Of a DNA stretch of 64,000 nucleotides, positions 1 to 8,170 are shown piece after piece. The stretch spans positions 5,222,001 to 5,286,000 of the forward strand of contig NZ_NETK01000001.1 in the NCBI RefSeq assembly GCF_002343915.1, read 5' to 3'. The translations under genes were made by a program, and so were the position numbers. The DNA is from Nannocystis exedens. GTDB lineage: Bacteria > Myxococcota_A > Polyangia > Nannocystales > Nannocystaceae. The number at the start of each line of letters is the position of its first letter. Positions within the stretch are counted from its first letter, which is position 1. The notes under the pieces were generated by a model. That model did not search any database, had not been told where the DNA came from, and saw only the letters and a program-made list of their open reading frames with translations.

Positions 1-650
1 TTCGGGAAGTACTGGGCGACGCTCTCGAACACCGGCTCGCCGTTGATGCAGACGGTGTCGTAGGTGAACTCCTCGCCCTCGATGAACTCCTCGAGGTTGA
101 TCTCGGGGTGGCGCTCGACGGCGCCGAGGACCGCGCGCAGCTCGGCGTCGTCGCCGACGCGGTAGGTGTCGGCCGAGCCGGCGCCGGCGACCGGCTTGAC
201 GCACACCGGGTAGCCGATCGCGTAGGCGGCCTCGAACGCCTCGCGGGCGGTGCGGACGCGGGCGAACCGCGGCACCCGGAGGTCGGCGTCGAACAGCCGC
301 TGCTTCATGATCGGCTTGTCGCGGAAGCCGATGGCGACGTCCGGGCTCATGCCCGGCATGCCGAGCTCCTGGCGCACGCGGGCGGCGAGCACGACGCAGG
401 GCTCCCACAGGCACTCGACGCGGTCGGGGCGGATCCGCCGGGCCGCCTGGACGATGTGGCGCACGGCCCCGTCCTCGTCGAACAGGCTGGGGATCTGCAA
501 GTAGTCGCGGAGGTGCCGCTGGACCTTCGCCGGCAGCGCGGCCTTCGGCAGCTCGCCGACGCCGTAGACCTGCGCCCCGACCTCGGCGAGGCCGCGGGTG
601 AAGTCCTGCATCTCTTCGGGGTAGTGGGGGGAGATGAAGAGAACCTTCAT
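1..650 (-). CDS. ATP-grasp ligase-like protein (3' end beyond window)
   Basis: The gene starts with ATG at 650 and runs leftwards off the window, so only about 216 residues are visible. The N-terminus reads MKVLFISPHYPEEM, the same style of opening as the next gene (MHVLFVAPHFPSYQ). The nucleotide-binding segment PVCVKPVAGAGSADT and the strand NLEEFIEGEEFTYD are typical of the ATP-grasp fold, in which a carboxylate is activated as an acyl phosphate and joined to an amine or thiol. The catalytic metal-binding region lies outside the window. It is the second gene of a minus-strand pair, 11 bp after the stop of the ATP-grasp gene at 662-1882, so the two are probably one operon. ATP-grasp membership is clear; the substrate is unknown. 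Confidence 0.85.
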   Translation of the reverse strand, partial: MKVLFISPHYPEEMQDFTRGLAEVGAQVYGVGELPKAALPAKVQRHLRDYLQIPSLFDEDGAVRHIVQAARRIRPDRVECLWEPCVVLAARVRQELGMPGMSPDVAIGFRDKPIMKQRLFDADLRVPRFARVRTAREAFEAAYAIGYPVCVKPVAGAGSADTYRVGDDAELRAVLGAVERHPEINLEEFIEGEEFTYDTVCINGEPVFESVAQYFP

Positions 651-661
651 GGACTGGCTCC

Positions 662-1882
662 TCAACCGGCGCGGACCTTCACCGTGCGGCCGATGACCTC
701 GAAGATCTCGCGCATGGTGTCGTAGTCGGGGTGACGCATCTGAATCCAGGCGTTGGCCATGTAGCCGGCCTCGATCGGCTGGGTCGGCCAACCCGCGGGC
801 GGCAGGTGGGCGCGGCAGATGTACTGGCCGAAGCGGCGCTGGACCTCGTCGATGCCCTCGTAGCCGCGGATCCGCCCGTCGCGGTCGGGCCTCAGGGCGA
901 TGATGCCGCTGGCGAACCGCCGCGACGGCCGCCGCTCGACCCGGCCGTGCACGACCGCGTTGGCCCACTCGCGGTAGATGTCGATGTCGTTGCCGTCGGC
1001 GTAGACGTCCCACTGACCGACGCCCGGCGGGCGCGAGCCGATCTCCGAGAACTTGAGCCCCTTGGGCCCGTAGAACCACTCCATGTGGGTCGCGGTGGTG
1101 CCGAGCTCCATCACCTCGATCACCTTGCGGCCCATCGCCTTGAGCTCGTCGTAGCCCGACGCGTCGATGCGGTTGGTCGACACGATGTAGGGCGTGATCC
1201 ACCGGTTGCGCATCGCGTCGAGGACGTTGGGGTAGTAGTGCGAGACGAACTCGAACACCGGGCGGCCGTTGATCGAGAGCGTGTCGTAGAAGCCCTCGTG
1301 GCCCTCGATGAACTCCTCGAGCGCGACCGAGGCGCCGCGGCCGACGTTCATCTCGCGGAGGGTCTGCACGAGGTGCTGCTCCTCGTCGACGCGGGTGGTC
1401 CCCGAGGCGCCGGCGCCGGCCCGCGGCTTGACGATCAGCGGGAACCCGACCCGGCGGGCGAACGCGAGGCCCTCTTCGAGCGAGTCGACGCCGGTCGACT
1501 GCGCGCACGGGATGTCGTGCTTGCGCAGGAACTCCTTCATCATCGGCTTGTCGCGGCACAGCATCGCCGACTGCAGCGAGGGGCCGGGGATCCGCGTCGC
1601 TTCGCGGACCTTGGCGGTGGTGATGATGTGGGCCTCGATGGTGCACTCGAGTCGGTCGACCCACTCGCGCTTCTGGCAGCGCCGCACCGCGTCGTAGAGC
1701 GCACCCTCGTCGACGACCGAGGGCACTTGCTCGTAGCCGTGCAGCCAGCTCTTCAGTTCATCGTCGAGCTGCGACGGATGCGCTTCGCCGATCCCGGTCA
1801 CGCGGGCGCCGACCGAATGCATGGCGCGGACAAAATGCCTCTGGTAAGAGGGAAAGTGCGGGGCGACGAACAGGACATGCAT
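662..1882 (-). CDS. ATP-grasp ligase-like protein
   Basis: This 406-residue protein has the full ATP-grasp layout. An N-terminal pre-ATP-grasp domain opens MHVLFVAPHFPSYQ. A middle segment FRxKxxMK-like (CRDKPMMKEFL) follows, then the nucleotide-binding strand PLIVKPRAGAGASGT, the strand ALEEFIEGHEGFYDT and the metal-binding strand KFSEIGSRPPGVGQ. The last motif is shared with the plus-strand gene at 6592-7833 (ISEVGARPPGAQ), so these two and the partial gene at 1-650 form one subfamily. It is the first gene of the minus-strand pair and is divergent from the plus-strand operon starting at 1984. The family is certain; an amide- or peptide-bond-forming role is inferred, and the substrate cannot be read from sequence. 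Confidence 0.9.
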   Translation of the reverse strand: MHVLFVAPHFPSYQRHFVRAMHSVGARVTGIGEAHPSQLDDELKSWLHGYEQVPSVVDEGALYDAVRRCQKREWVDRLECTIEAHIITTAKVREATRIPGPSLQSAMLCRDKPMMKEFLRKHDIPCAQSTGVDSLEEGLAFARRVGFPLIVKPRAGAGASGTTRVDEEQHLVQTLREMNVGRGASVALEEFIEGHEGFYDTLSINGRPVFEFVSHYYPNVLDAMRNRWITPYIVSTNRIDASGYDELKAMGRKVIEVMELGTTATHMEWFYGPKGLKFSEIGSRPPGVGQWDVYADGNDIDIYREWANAVVHGRVERRPSRRFASGIIALRPDRDGRIRGYEGIDEVQRRFGQYICRAHLPPAGWPTQPIEAGYMANAWIQMRHPDYDTMREIFEVIGRTVKVRAG

Positions 1883-1983
1883 GACGAGATTGTACCCCTC
1901 CGGGCCGCCGATTGCGTCGGATGGGTCGACGCGCAGGGGCCACTCAGGCGCCTTACCACGGCCTCGCGCGGGAGAACAACTCC
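1883..1983. promoter_or_regulatory. Divergent promoter gap of the ATP-grasp cluster
   Basis: This 101-bp gap separates the start codons of the minus-strand ATP-grasp pair and the plus-strand S51/esterase/ATP-grasp genes. Both arms must be transcribed from here, which would allow joint control. No convincing -35/-10 pair or operator was identified. Confidence 0.5.
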
Positions 1984-2907
1984 ATGACGCGCGGCGTGCT
2001 CCTCGGCCCTCAGCGCCTGCACCCCATCGTCGACAAGGCCGCCGACATGCTCGGCATCGACGGCCGGATCGCCGCCGTCACCGCGGGCTGGCAGGAGCGT
2101 GAGGCCGAGGACCAGGAGCTGTGCGCCGCGCTCGGCAACCGGGCCGTCAACTTGATGCTGCACGCGCGGGCCGAGACCGCCTTCCGCGAGGACCCCGAGC
2201 TGTTCGCGGCCCACCGGGCCAAGCAGGACCGCCTGCGGCAGTTGCAAGATCTCTATCGCCTGCGGCTCGCCAGCCACCTCAAGGCGGCCCGGCGGGTCCA
2301 GCAGGCCCAGGCGCCGCGCGACCTGATCGAGTCCGAGTTGGAGGAGGCGGTCCAGGCGATCCGCCTGCTCGACGCCCACCACGTCGTCAAGACCCAGCAC
2401 ATCCAGAAGGACTTCGACCGCAAGGTGAAGCCGCTCGAGCGGCCGGCGGTGGTGAAGCAGTTGAAGGAGATCGAGGCGATCCTGGCCGGCTGCGCGGGGG
2501 TGGCGATCGCCGGCGGGCACGTCGCCGTCCTTTATAATCGCCTGCGGCTGTTCGACCTCGGCCCGCGTCTCGCCGACCTGCCGATCATCGCCTGGTCGGC
2601 GGGGGCCATGGTGGTCTCGAGCCGGATCGTGCTGTTCCACGACAGCCCGCCGCAGGGCCGTGGCAACGCCGAGGTCCTAGAAGGCGGGCTCGGGCTGTTC
2701 CCGGGCGTGGTCCCGCTGCCGCACGCGCGCCGGCGGCTCAACCTGCAGGACCCGGGGCGTATCACGGTGTTCGCCCGCCGGTTCGCGCCGGCCACCTGCG
2801 TGGCGCTCGACGAGCGCTGCTTCATCCACTTCGAGGGCCCGCGCTGGAGCGCCGGGACCAACACGTTCCAGCTCCGCACCGACGGCCACCTGGTGGCGCT
2901 GCACTGA
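1984..2907 (+). CDS. Peptidase S51 (PepE/cyanophycinase-like) homologue
   Basis: This 307-residue protein carries the diagnostic S51 elements. A loop GVAIAGGHVAVLYNRL (about 166-181) corresponds to the GGGNTFxLL strand. The nucleophile motif IIAWSAGAM places Ser at about residue 205, and GLGLFPGVVPLPHARRR places the His at about 247. S51 peptidases (dipeptidase E, cyanophycinase) cleave after Asp or isoaspartyl-type bonds. Unlike PepE, a long charged helical insertion (about 45-155) sits between the first strand and the catalytic core. ATG 1984 was chosen because the upstream in-frame extension has no homology-like features. Its TGA overlaps the ATG of the esterase gene by one base, so the two are probably translationally coupled. 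Family assignment is strong; substrate is unknown. Confidence 0.8.
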   Translation: MTRGVLLGPQRLHPIVDKAADMLGIDGRIAAVTAGWQEREAEDQELCAALGNRAVNLMLHARAETAFREDPELFAAHRAKQDRLRQLQDLYRLRLASHLKAARRVQQAQAPRDLIESELEEAVQAIRLLDAHHVVKTQHIQKDFDRKVKPLERPAVVKQLKEIEAILAGCAGVAIAGGHVAVLYNRLRLFDLGPRLADLPIIAWSAGAMVVSSRIVLFHDSPPQGRGNAEVLEGGLGLFPGVVPLPHARRRLNLQDPGRITVFARRFAPATCVALDERCFIHFEGPRWSAGTNTFQLRTDGHLVALH

Positions 2908-4073
2908 TGCCGGCCATGAACACCCGTCTGAACCCGCCCATGAAGCTGGCGATCCAGAGCTTCCTCGCGCACGGCCCGGTCGACGCGGCGGCGATCGACA
3001 AGTTCCTGCGCGCGCACTCGTTCCCGCTGATCGAGGGCCGCAACGCCACCTTCGTCTACCGCGGCCCGGGCGACCAGGTGAACCTGCGCCACTGGGTGTT
3101 CGGGCTCGGCAGTTCGCAGCCGTTTACGCGGGTCGGCAACACCGACTTTTGGTACCACACGCTCGAGCTGCCGCCGCAGTCGCGGGTCGAGTACAAGCTC
3201 GAGGTGATCCTCGGCGGCGTCGGCACGTGGATCCGCGACCCGCTGAACCCCAACCTCGCGCACGACCCGTTCGGCGCCAACTCGGTGGCCCACGGGCAGG
3301 GCTACAAGACGCCGGCCTGGACCGAACATGACCCGGAGGCCAGGCCCGGGACGATCGTCGAGACCCAGCTCGAGGGCACGCCGCTCGGGACCCAGCGGGT
3401 CAGCATCTACTTGCCGGCCCGCTTTCGCGAGAGCCGGCGCTACCCGCTGCTCATCGTCCACGACGGCGGCGACTACCTGCGCTACGCGGCGCTGAAGACG
3501 GTGCTCGACAACCTGATCCACCGCCTCGAGGTCGCGCCGCTGGTGGCGGCGATCACCCACCCGGGCGACCGCATCGGCGAGTACCCCAACAACCCCAGCC
3601 ACGCCGCCTTCATCGCCGAGCACCTGCTGCCGTTCATGGAGGGCCGCTACCCGCTGTACGCGGCGCCCGCGGCGCGCTGCCTGATGGGCGCGAGCTTCGG
3701 CGGCGTCGCCTCCCTCTCGACGGCCTGGCGCTACCCGGGCACGTTCGGGCGGCTGCTCCTGCAATCGGGGAGCTTTGCGTTCACCGACATCGGCGAGAAC
3801 AAGCGCGGACCGGTGTTCGCCAGGGTGGTCGAGTTCGTCAACGCATTTCGTGAGAACCCCGGCAAGCCGAGCGACAAGGTCTACCTCAGCTGCGGCACCT
3901 ACGAGAGCTTGATTTACGAGAATCGGTCGCTGGTGCCGCTCCTGCAGTCGACCGGGATGGACGTCAAGTACGAGGAGGCGCGCGACGGTCACAACTGGGA
4001 GAACTGGCGCGACCGCCTGCGGAGCGGGCTCTCGTGGCTGTTCCCGGGGCCGCTGTGGATGGTTTACGAGTAG
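2907..4073 (+). CDS. Enterochelin-esterase-like alpha/beta hydrolase
   Basis: This 388-residue protein resembles the Fes/esterase-D group. An N-terminal beta-sandwich-like region (about 45-140; NATFVYRGPGDQVNLR, then RVEYKLEV) is followed by a hydrolase domain. That domain has HDGGDY, the nucleophile elbow GASFGG (Ser about 263) and the terminal DGHNWENW (His about 362). Fes-type enzymes hydrolyse trilactone or depsi bonds of catecholate siderophores, but relatives act on many esters. No siderophore synthesis gene is present here, so the substrate is more likely the product of the neighbouring ATP-grasp enzymes. No signal peptide is evident. It is coupled to the S51 gene by a one-base overlap and is followed after 77 bp by the next ATP-grasp gene. 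Confidence 0.85.
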   Translation: MPAMNTRLNPPMKLAIQSFLAHGPVDAAAIDKFLRAHSFPLIEGRNATFVYRGPGDQVNLRHWVFGLGSSQPFTRVGNTDFWYHTLELPPQSRVEYKLEVILGGVGTWIRDPLNPNLAHDPFGANSVAHGQGYKTPAWTEHDPEARPGTIVETQLEGTPLGTQRVSIYLPARFRESRRYPLLIVHDGGDYLRYAALKTVLDNLIHRLEVAPLVAAITHPGDRIGEYPNNPSHAAFIAEHLLPFMEGRYPLYAAPAARCLMGASFGGVASLSTAWRYPGTFGRLLLQSGSFAFTDIGENKRGPVFARVVEFVNAFRENPGKPSDKVYLSCGTYESLIYENRSLVPLLQSTGMDVKYEEARDGHNWENWRDRLRSGLSWLFPGPLWMVYE

Positions 4074-4150
4074 CGCCCGGCGCGGGCGCCGGCCCTTGCA
4101 AACTGGGGCGAATTTGGCAAGAGTCGCGGCTGCCGTAGGAGGAGCCGACC

Positions 4151-5701
4151 ATGGCCAACGTCACCAAGAACATCGGATTGTCCCTCGGGGCCGACCTGTG
4201 CTGGCCCGCTTGCTACGAAGAGATCGTCAAGCGCCTCGATCTCAACATCCCCTACGGCGAGGACCTGATCAAGTTCCACGTCGAGCGCGTCAGCGTCGAG
4301 CCGTTCAACCTACGCCAGCCCGTCCGCTACCACGTGGTGCTCGACCGCCTGACGCACTGGTTCCACACCAGCCGCGAGTGGATCAAGAAGGCCGTCGTGA
4401 TGGACGGCCTCTACGTGCTCAACAACCCCTGGTCGCTCCAGTCGATGGAGAAGCACACGACCTACTCGGCGATGATGGCGCTCGGCATGCCGATCCCCGA
4501 CACGTGGATGGTGCCGCCGCGCGAGCTCTCGCCCGACAACCCCGACATCTACCCGACGCTCGAGCGCTACGGGCGGAAGTTCGAGCTGGCCGAGATCGGC
4601 GAGAAGCTCGGCTACCCGCTGTTCATGAAGCCCTACGACGGCGGCGCGTGGGTCGGGGTCACCAAGATCAACAACACCCAGCAGCTGCTCAAGGCCTACG
4701 AGCAGAGCGGCCGGCGGGTGATGCACCTGCAGCGCGCGGTCGACCCGTTCGACCTGTTCGTGCGCGCGATCGGCATCGGCCCGCAGGTCCACATCGTCCG
4801 CTACGACCCCGACGCCCCGCTGCACGACCGCTACAAGGTCGACTTCTTCTTCGTCGACGGCGAGGAGTGGAGCGTCCTCCAGGACACCTGCCTCACCATC
4901 AACGCGTTCTTCGGCTGGGAGTTCAACTCGTGCGAGTCGCTGCGCAAGGAGGGGACCTTCTACCCGATCGACTTCGCCAACGCGTGCCCCGACTTCCAGG
5001 TCACGTCGCTGCACTTCCACTTCCCCGAGCTGGTCAAGAACATGGTCCGCTGGTCGCTGTTCTGCGCGGCCACCGGGCGCAAGAAGGCGCTCAACCTCGA
5101 CTGGGCGCCGTTCTTCGAGATCGCCAAGAAGGACCTGCCGTACCGTGAGCGCCTGGCCGGCTACGCGAAGATCGCCCGCGAGCGGATGGAGCACGACCGC
5201 TTCCAGGAGTTCGTCGCCAAGCACCTGTCGCACCTCGACGAGGTCGCGTGGGAGTTCTTCGGCACCGACATGGCCAAGGGCTTCGTGCGCCAGAAGGTCG
5301 CCGCGCTGTTCCCCGCGCACGAAGTGGACATGTTCACCGACCACTTCTTCGGCCTGATCCAGTTCTGGCGCAAGTGCGAGGCCGACCGCATGAACGCGGT
5401 CAAGGAGCAGGCAGCCGCCGCCGCTGCTGCCGCCGAAGTGGTGACCACGCCCGAGGCCGTCGCGGCGCCCGAAGTGGTGACCACGCCCGAGGCCGTCGCG
5501 GCGCCCGAGGTGGTGACCACGCCCGAGGCCGTCGCGGCGCCCGAGGTGGTGACCACGCTCGAGGCCGCGACCGCGCCCGACGTCGCCGAGCCCGCGCCCG
5601 CGGCCGCCGCGGCGCCCCCGGCGCCCGAGCCCGCCGCGTTCGCGCCGGTCAAGCCGGCCGCCCCGCCGAAGGCCGGCAAGGGCAAGAAGGTCAAGAACTA
5701 G
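4151..5701 (+). CDS. Divergent ATP-grasp protein with repeat-rich Ala/Pro tail
   Basis: This 516-residue protein follows a good ribosome site (AGGAGG, eight bases before ATG). Residues about 1-410 form an ATP-grasp enzyme of a different subfamily from its neighbours. The nucleotide-binding strand is PLFMKPYDGGAWVG, and the probable metal ligands are in FNSCESL and YPIDFANACPD. It lacks the AxHFP-type opening of the other three. From about residue 418 the protein becomes a disordered tail with four 12-residue repeats (VVTTPEAVAAPE type), then a Pro/Ala stretch, ending in the basic KAGKGKKVKN. The tail may tether or localise the enzyme, or be modified by a partner; this is inference. The downstream gene is a second esterase-like hydrolase. 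Confidence 0.87.
   Translation: MANVTKNIGLSLGADLCWPACYEEIVKRLDLNIPYGEDLIKFHVERVSVEPFNLRQPVRYHVVLDRLTHWFHTSREWIKKAVVMDGLYVLNNPWSLQSMEKHTTYSAMMALGMPIPDTWMVPPRELSPDNPDIYPTLERYGRKFELAEIGEKLGYPLFMKPYDGGAWVGVTKINNTQQLLKAYEQSGRRVMHLQRAVDPFDLFVRAIGIGPQVHIVRYDPDAPLHDRYKVDFFFVDGEEWSVLQDTCLTINAFFGWEFNSCESLRKEGTFYPIDFANACPDFQVTSLHFHFPELVKNMVRWSLFCAATGRKKALNLDWAPFFEIAKKDLPYRERLAGYAKIARERMEHDRFQEFVAKHLSHLDEVAWEFFGTDMAKGFVRQKVAALFPAHEVDMFTDHFFGLIQFWRKCEADRMNAVKEQAAAAAAAAEVVTTPEAVAAPEVVTTPEAVAAPEVVTTPEAVAAPEVVTTLEAATAPDVAEPAPAAAAAPPAPEPAAFAPVKPAAPPKAGKGKKVKN
5435..5578 (+). repeat. 36-bp in-frame tandem repeat, four copies
   Basis: Units begin at 5435, 5471, 5507 and 5543, each 36 bp and encoding a 12-residue EVVTTPEAVAAP-type unit. 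The last copy has changed (TLEAATAP). Near-identical DNA indicates recent slippage expansion inside the ATP-grasp gene. Confidence 0.9.
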
Positions 5702-5800
5702 TCTGTGCCGAAGGACATGTCCTCAAGAACCGGCTCGTCCGGCCCCGCCCGACGGGGCCGGAGCCGGACGTCCGGCCCGCCTCGCGGTGCCTCCTCAGCC

Positions 5801-6538
5801 ATGGCCATGGATAAGACGCGCTCGACCTGGTACTCGTCGCGCCTCCGACAGGAGGTCTCCTTCGCGCGCTGGGGCAGCTACGGCCGCCCGGTGCTGCTGT
5901 TCCCGACGGCCGGGGGCGACTGCGAGGAGTGCGAGCGGATGTTGATGATCCGCGCCCTCACGCCGCTCATCGACGCCGGCCGGATCAAGGTCTACTCGCC
6001 CGACAGCACGGCGGGGAAGAACTGGATCCGCGACGACCGCTCGCCGCAGCAGAAGGCGTGGCTGCAGAACCAGTACGACGCGTTCGTCGCCGAGGAGCTG
6101 GTGCCGGCGATCCGCGCCGACTGCCGCACGCCCGACATCGAGATCGTCACCGCCGGGGCGTCGATCGGGGCGCTCAACGCGGTCGCCTCGCTGACCCGCC
6201 ACCCCGACGCGTTCGCCCTGGCGATCGGCATGAGCGGCACCTACAACCTCACCGGCTGGATGAACGGCGTCCACACGCTCGACTTCCACTACTTCTCGCC
6301 GATCCACTTCCTGCCGACGCTGCCCGAGGGCCCGCAGCTGGCCCGCCTGCGCACCCGCCTGGCGATCCTCGCCGTCGGCGAGGGCCGCTGGGACCGCCCC
6401 GGCAACTCGTGGGAGATGGCCAGCGTGCTCGGCCGCCGCGGCGTGCCCAACCGCGTCGACCTGTGGGGCCAGGACCACGACCACGACTGGCCGACCTGGC
6501 GCGAGATGCTGCCCAAGTACCTCGCCGAGCACTCCTGA
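5801..6538 (+). CDS. Esterase-D/Fes-like hydrolase, short form
   Basis: ATG 5801 (MAMDKTRSTWYSSRL) is the likely start. The in-frame extension upstream is low-complexity and includes one of the dispersed hairpins. The 245-residue product is a compact alpha/beta hydrolase: oxyanion region FPTAGGDCEE, nucleophile elbow GASIGALNAV (Ser about 121), and a C-terminal GQDHDHDWPTW with His at about 226 and 228. It resembles the hydrolase domain of the protein at 2907-4073 but lacks its N-terminal beta domain. It lies between two ATP-grasp genes, 53 bp before the next one, so it is very likely part of the same pathway. The substrate is unknown. Confidence 0.83.
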   Translation: MAMDKTRSTWYSSRLRQEVSFARWGSYGRPVLLFPTAGGDCEECERMLMIRALTPLIDAGRIKVYSPDSTAGKNWIRDDRSPQQKAWLQNQYDAFVAEELVPAIRADCRTPDIEIVTAGASIGALNAVASLTRHPDAFALAIGMSGTYNLTGWMNGVHTLDFHYFSPIHFLPTLPEGPQLARLRTRLAILAVGEGRWDRPGNSWEMASVLGRRGVPNRVDLWGQDHDHDWPTWREMLPKYLAEHS

Positions 6539-6591
6539 GCCCTGTCCGCAGGTTCCTGTCCGAACGGACCTGCGCGAAGAGACATCGAATC

Positions 6592-7833
6592 ATGCCCGCC
6601 GTCATCTTCATCGCGCCCTTCCACCTCCCGGTGACGATGCGCTTCGTCTACGCCGTCGCGGCGCTGCCGAACGTGCGCCTGGGGCTGATCTCGCAGGAGC
6701 CGATCGAGAAGCTCGCGCCCGACCTGCGGCGGCGGCTGGCGGCCTACGAGCGGGTCGGCGACGCGCTCGACGTCGGCCACCTCGAGGCCGGGGTCAAGGC
6801 GGTGGCGCGCCGCCTCGGCGGCGTCGACCGCCTGATCGGCACGCTCGAGCAGCTGCAGGTCCAGCTCGGACAGCTGCGCGACCGCCTCGGCATCGAGGGC
6901 ATGGGCGAGGAGGCCTCGCGGAACTTCCGCGACAAGGCGCGCATGAAGGACGTGCTGCAGCGCGCCGGGGTCCCGTGCGCGCGCCACCGGAGGATCACCT
7001 CGGCCGGCGAAGGCTGGGCGTTCGCGCTCGACGTCGGCTACCCGCTGATCCTGAAGCCGCCGGACGCCGCCGCGGCCAAGGGCACCTTCCGCGTCACCGA
7101 CGCCGAGACCCTGCACCACGCCCTGTCGGCGCTGCGCCCGTCGCCCGAGCGCCCGGCGGTGGCCGAGGAGTTCGTCACCGGCCGCGAGCGCTCGTTCGAG
7201 ACGGTGACGATCAAGGGCAAGCCGGTGTGGTTCTCGTCGACGCTGTACGACCCGCCGCCGCTGCACGTGCTCGAGAACCCGTGGATCCAGTGGACCGTGC
7301 TGATGCCGCGCGAGGAGGAGACGGAGGACACCCGCCTCGCGCGCCCGCACGCGCTGGCGGCCCTGCAGGCGCTCGGGATGGGCACGGGCCTGTCGCACAT
7401 GGAGTGGTTCCGCCGCGACCGCCCGGGCGGCCCGCCGGTGGCGATCTCGGAGGTCGGCGCGCGCCCGCCGGGGGCGCAGATCGTCAGCCTCAACTCGTAC
7501 GCCCACGGCGTCGACTTCTACGAGCGCTGGGCCCGGCTGGTCGTGTTCGACCAGTGGGACGCGCCGCCGCGCAAGTACGCCGCCGGGGTGGCGTTCTTCC
7601 GCGGGCAGGGCAAGACCCGCCCGGGCGCCCGCGTGGTCGCGCTGCACGGCGTGGCCGAGGCCCAGCGCGAGCTCGGCGAGCTGGTGGTCGACGTCAAGCT
7701 GCCGCAGATCGGGCAACCCCGCGCCGAGTCGTACGAGGGCGAGGGCTACGCGATCCTCCGCCACCCCGACACCGACGTGGTGGCCCGCGCGCTGCGCCGG
7801 ATGATCTCGACGGTGCGCGTCGAGCTCGGCTGA
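6592..7833 (+). CDS. ATP-grasp ligase-like protein
   Basis: This 413-residue protein opens MPAVIFIAPFHLPVTMRF, like the two minus-strand ATP-grasp genes. It then carries FRDKARMKDVL, the nucleotide-binding strand PLILKPPDAAAAKGTF, AVAEEFVTGRERSFET and the metal-binding strand AISEVGARPPGAQ. It belongs to the same subfamily as 662-1882. With three paralogues of one subfamily plus the divergent one at 4151, the cluster could perform several successive ligations. It is the last gene of the plus-strand set; two dispersed hairpins start 22 bp after its stop and may end the transcript. Confidence 0.9.
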   Translation: MPAVIFIAPFHLPVTMRFVYAVAALPNVRLGLISQEPIEKLAPDLRRRLAAYERVGDALDVGHLEAGVKAVARRLGGVDRLIGTLEQLQVQLGQLRDRLGIEGMGEEASRNFRDKARMKDVLQRAGVPCARHRRITSAGEGWAFALDVGYPLILKPPDAAAAKGTFRVTDAETLHHALSALRPSPERPAVAEEFVTGRERSFETVTIKGKPVWFSSTLYDPPPLHVLENPWIQWTVLMPREEETEDTRLARPHALAALQALGMGTGLSHMEWFRRDRPGGPPVAISEVGARPPGAQIVSLNSYAHGVDFYERWARLVVFDQWDAPPRKYAAGVAFFRGQGKTRPGARVVALHGVAEAQRELGELVVDVKLPQIGQPRAESYEGEGYAILRHPDTDVVARALRRMISTVRVELG

Positions 7834-7855
7834 CGCTTCGGGCATGCTCCAAAAT

Positions 7856-7903
7856 GCATGTCCGAAGGGACATGCTTTAAAAGGCATGTCCTTGAGGACA
7901 TGC
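7856..7903. repeat. Two CATGTCC hairpins after the ATP-grasp operon
   Basis: Hairpin 1 is GCATGTCC-gaa-GGGACATGC (7856-7875) and hairpin 2 is GCATGTCC-ttga-GGACATGC (7884-7903). They lie just after the stop at 7833. They belong to the dispersed family described in the findings and could act as 3'-end hairpins, although there is no T-tract. Confidence 0.75.
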
Positions 7904-8170
7904 GAACTGCGCGGCTCCGCGCAGCTCGTGCAGCTTCAGCCCCGAAGGCGAGCTCATGTGCGAAGGCGCGAGACGCCAGCTCACGCCGGCGAGGCGTGGA
8001 CTCCGAGCTGCGCGAGAGCCGGGCGTTCGGTCGGTTCTGCAGGTCTCCGCCGACTTATCCACAGCCCGATCCACAGCCCCGGGACGACCGGCTCGCCGGC
8101 TGGCCGGCGATGGCGCTTGACGGCCCCGGCGGCGGAGGCTGTTAAATGCCTCTGGAGTCGGAGGCGATCG
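7904..8170. other. Intergenic region with DnaA-box-like sequence
   Basis: No coding region is supported here. TTATCCACA at 8055-8063 equals the consensus DnaA box. It is followed by a second ATCCACAGCC, making a 12-bp-spaced direct repeat. A promoter candidate lies at 8117-8145. Confidence 0.5.
8117..8145 (+). promoter_or_regulatory. Candidate sigma70 promoter
   Basis: TTGACG (8117-8122) and TGTTAA (8140-8145) are separated by 17 bp and lie 25 bp upstream of the ATG at 8171. The -35 matches five of six consensus bases and the -10 is weaker. Confidence 0.4.

Noticed and set aside
1912..1983. Longer N-terminus for the S51-like protein
   Set aside because: Extra residues are Arg/Gly-rich and occupy the divergent promoter gap; ATG 1984 gives a natural start with hydrophobic first strand.
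4151..7833. Siderophore (enterobactin) utilisation locus because of Fes-like genes
   Set aside because: No receptor, transporter, NRPS or catecholate genes; ATP-grasp and S51 neighbours point to another substrate.
8055..8063. Replication origin
   Set aside because: One DnaA box plus a partial copy, without an AT-rich unwinding element or dnaA/dnaN/gidA neighbours.
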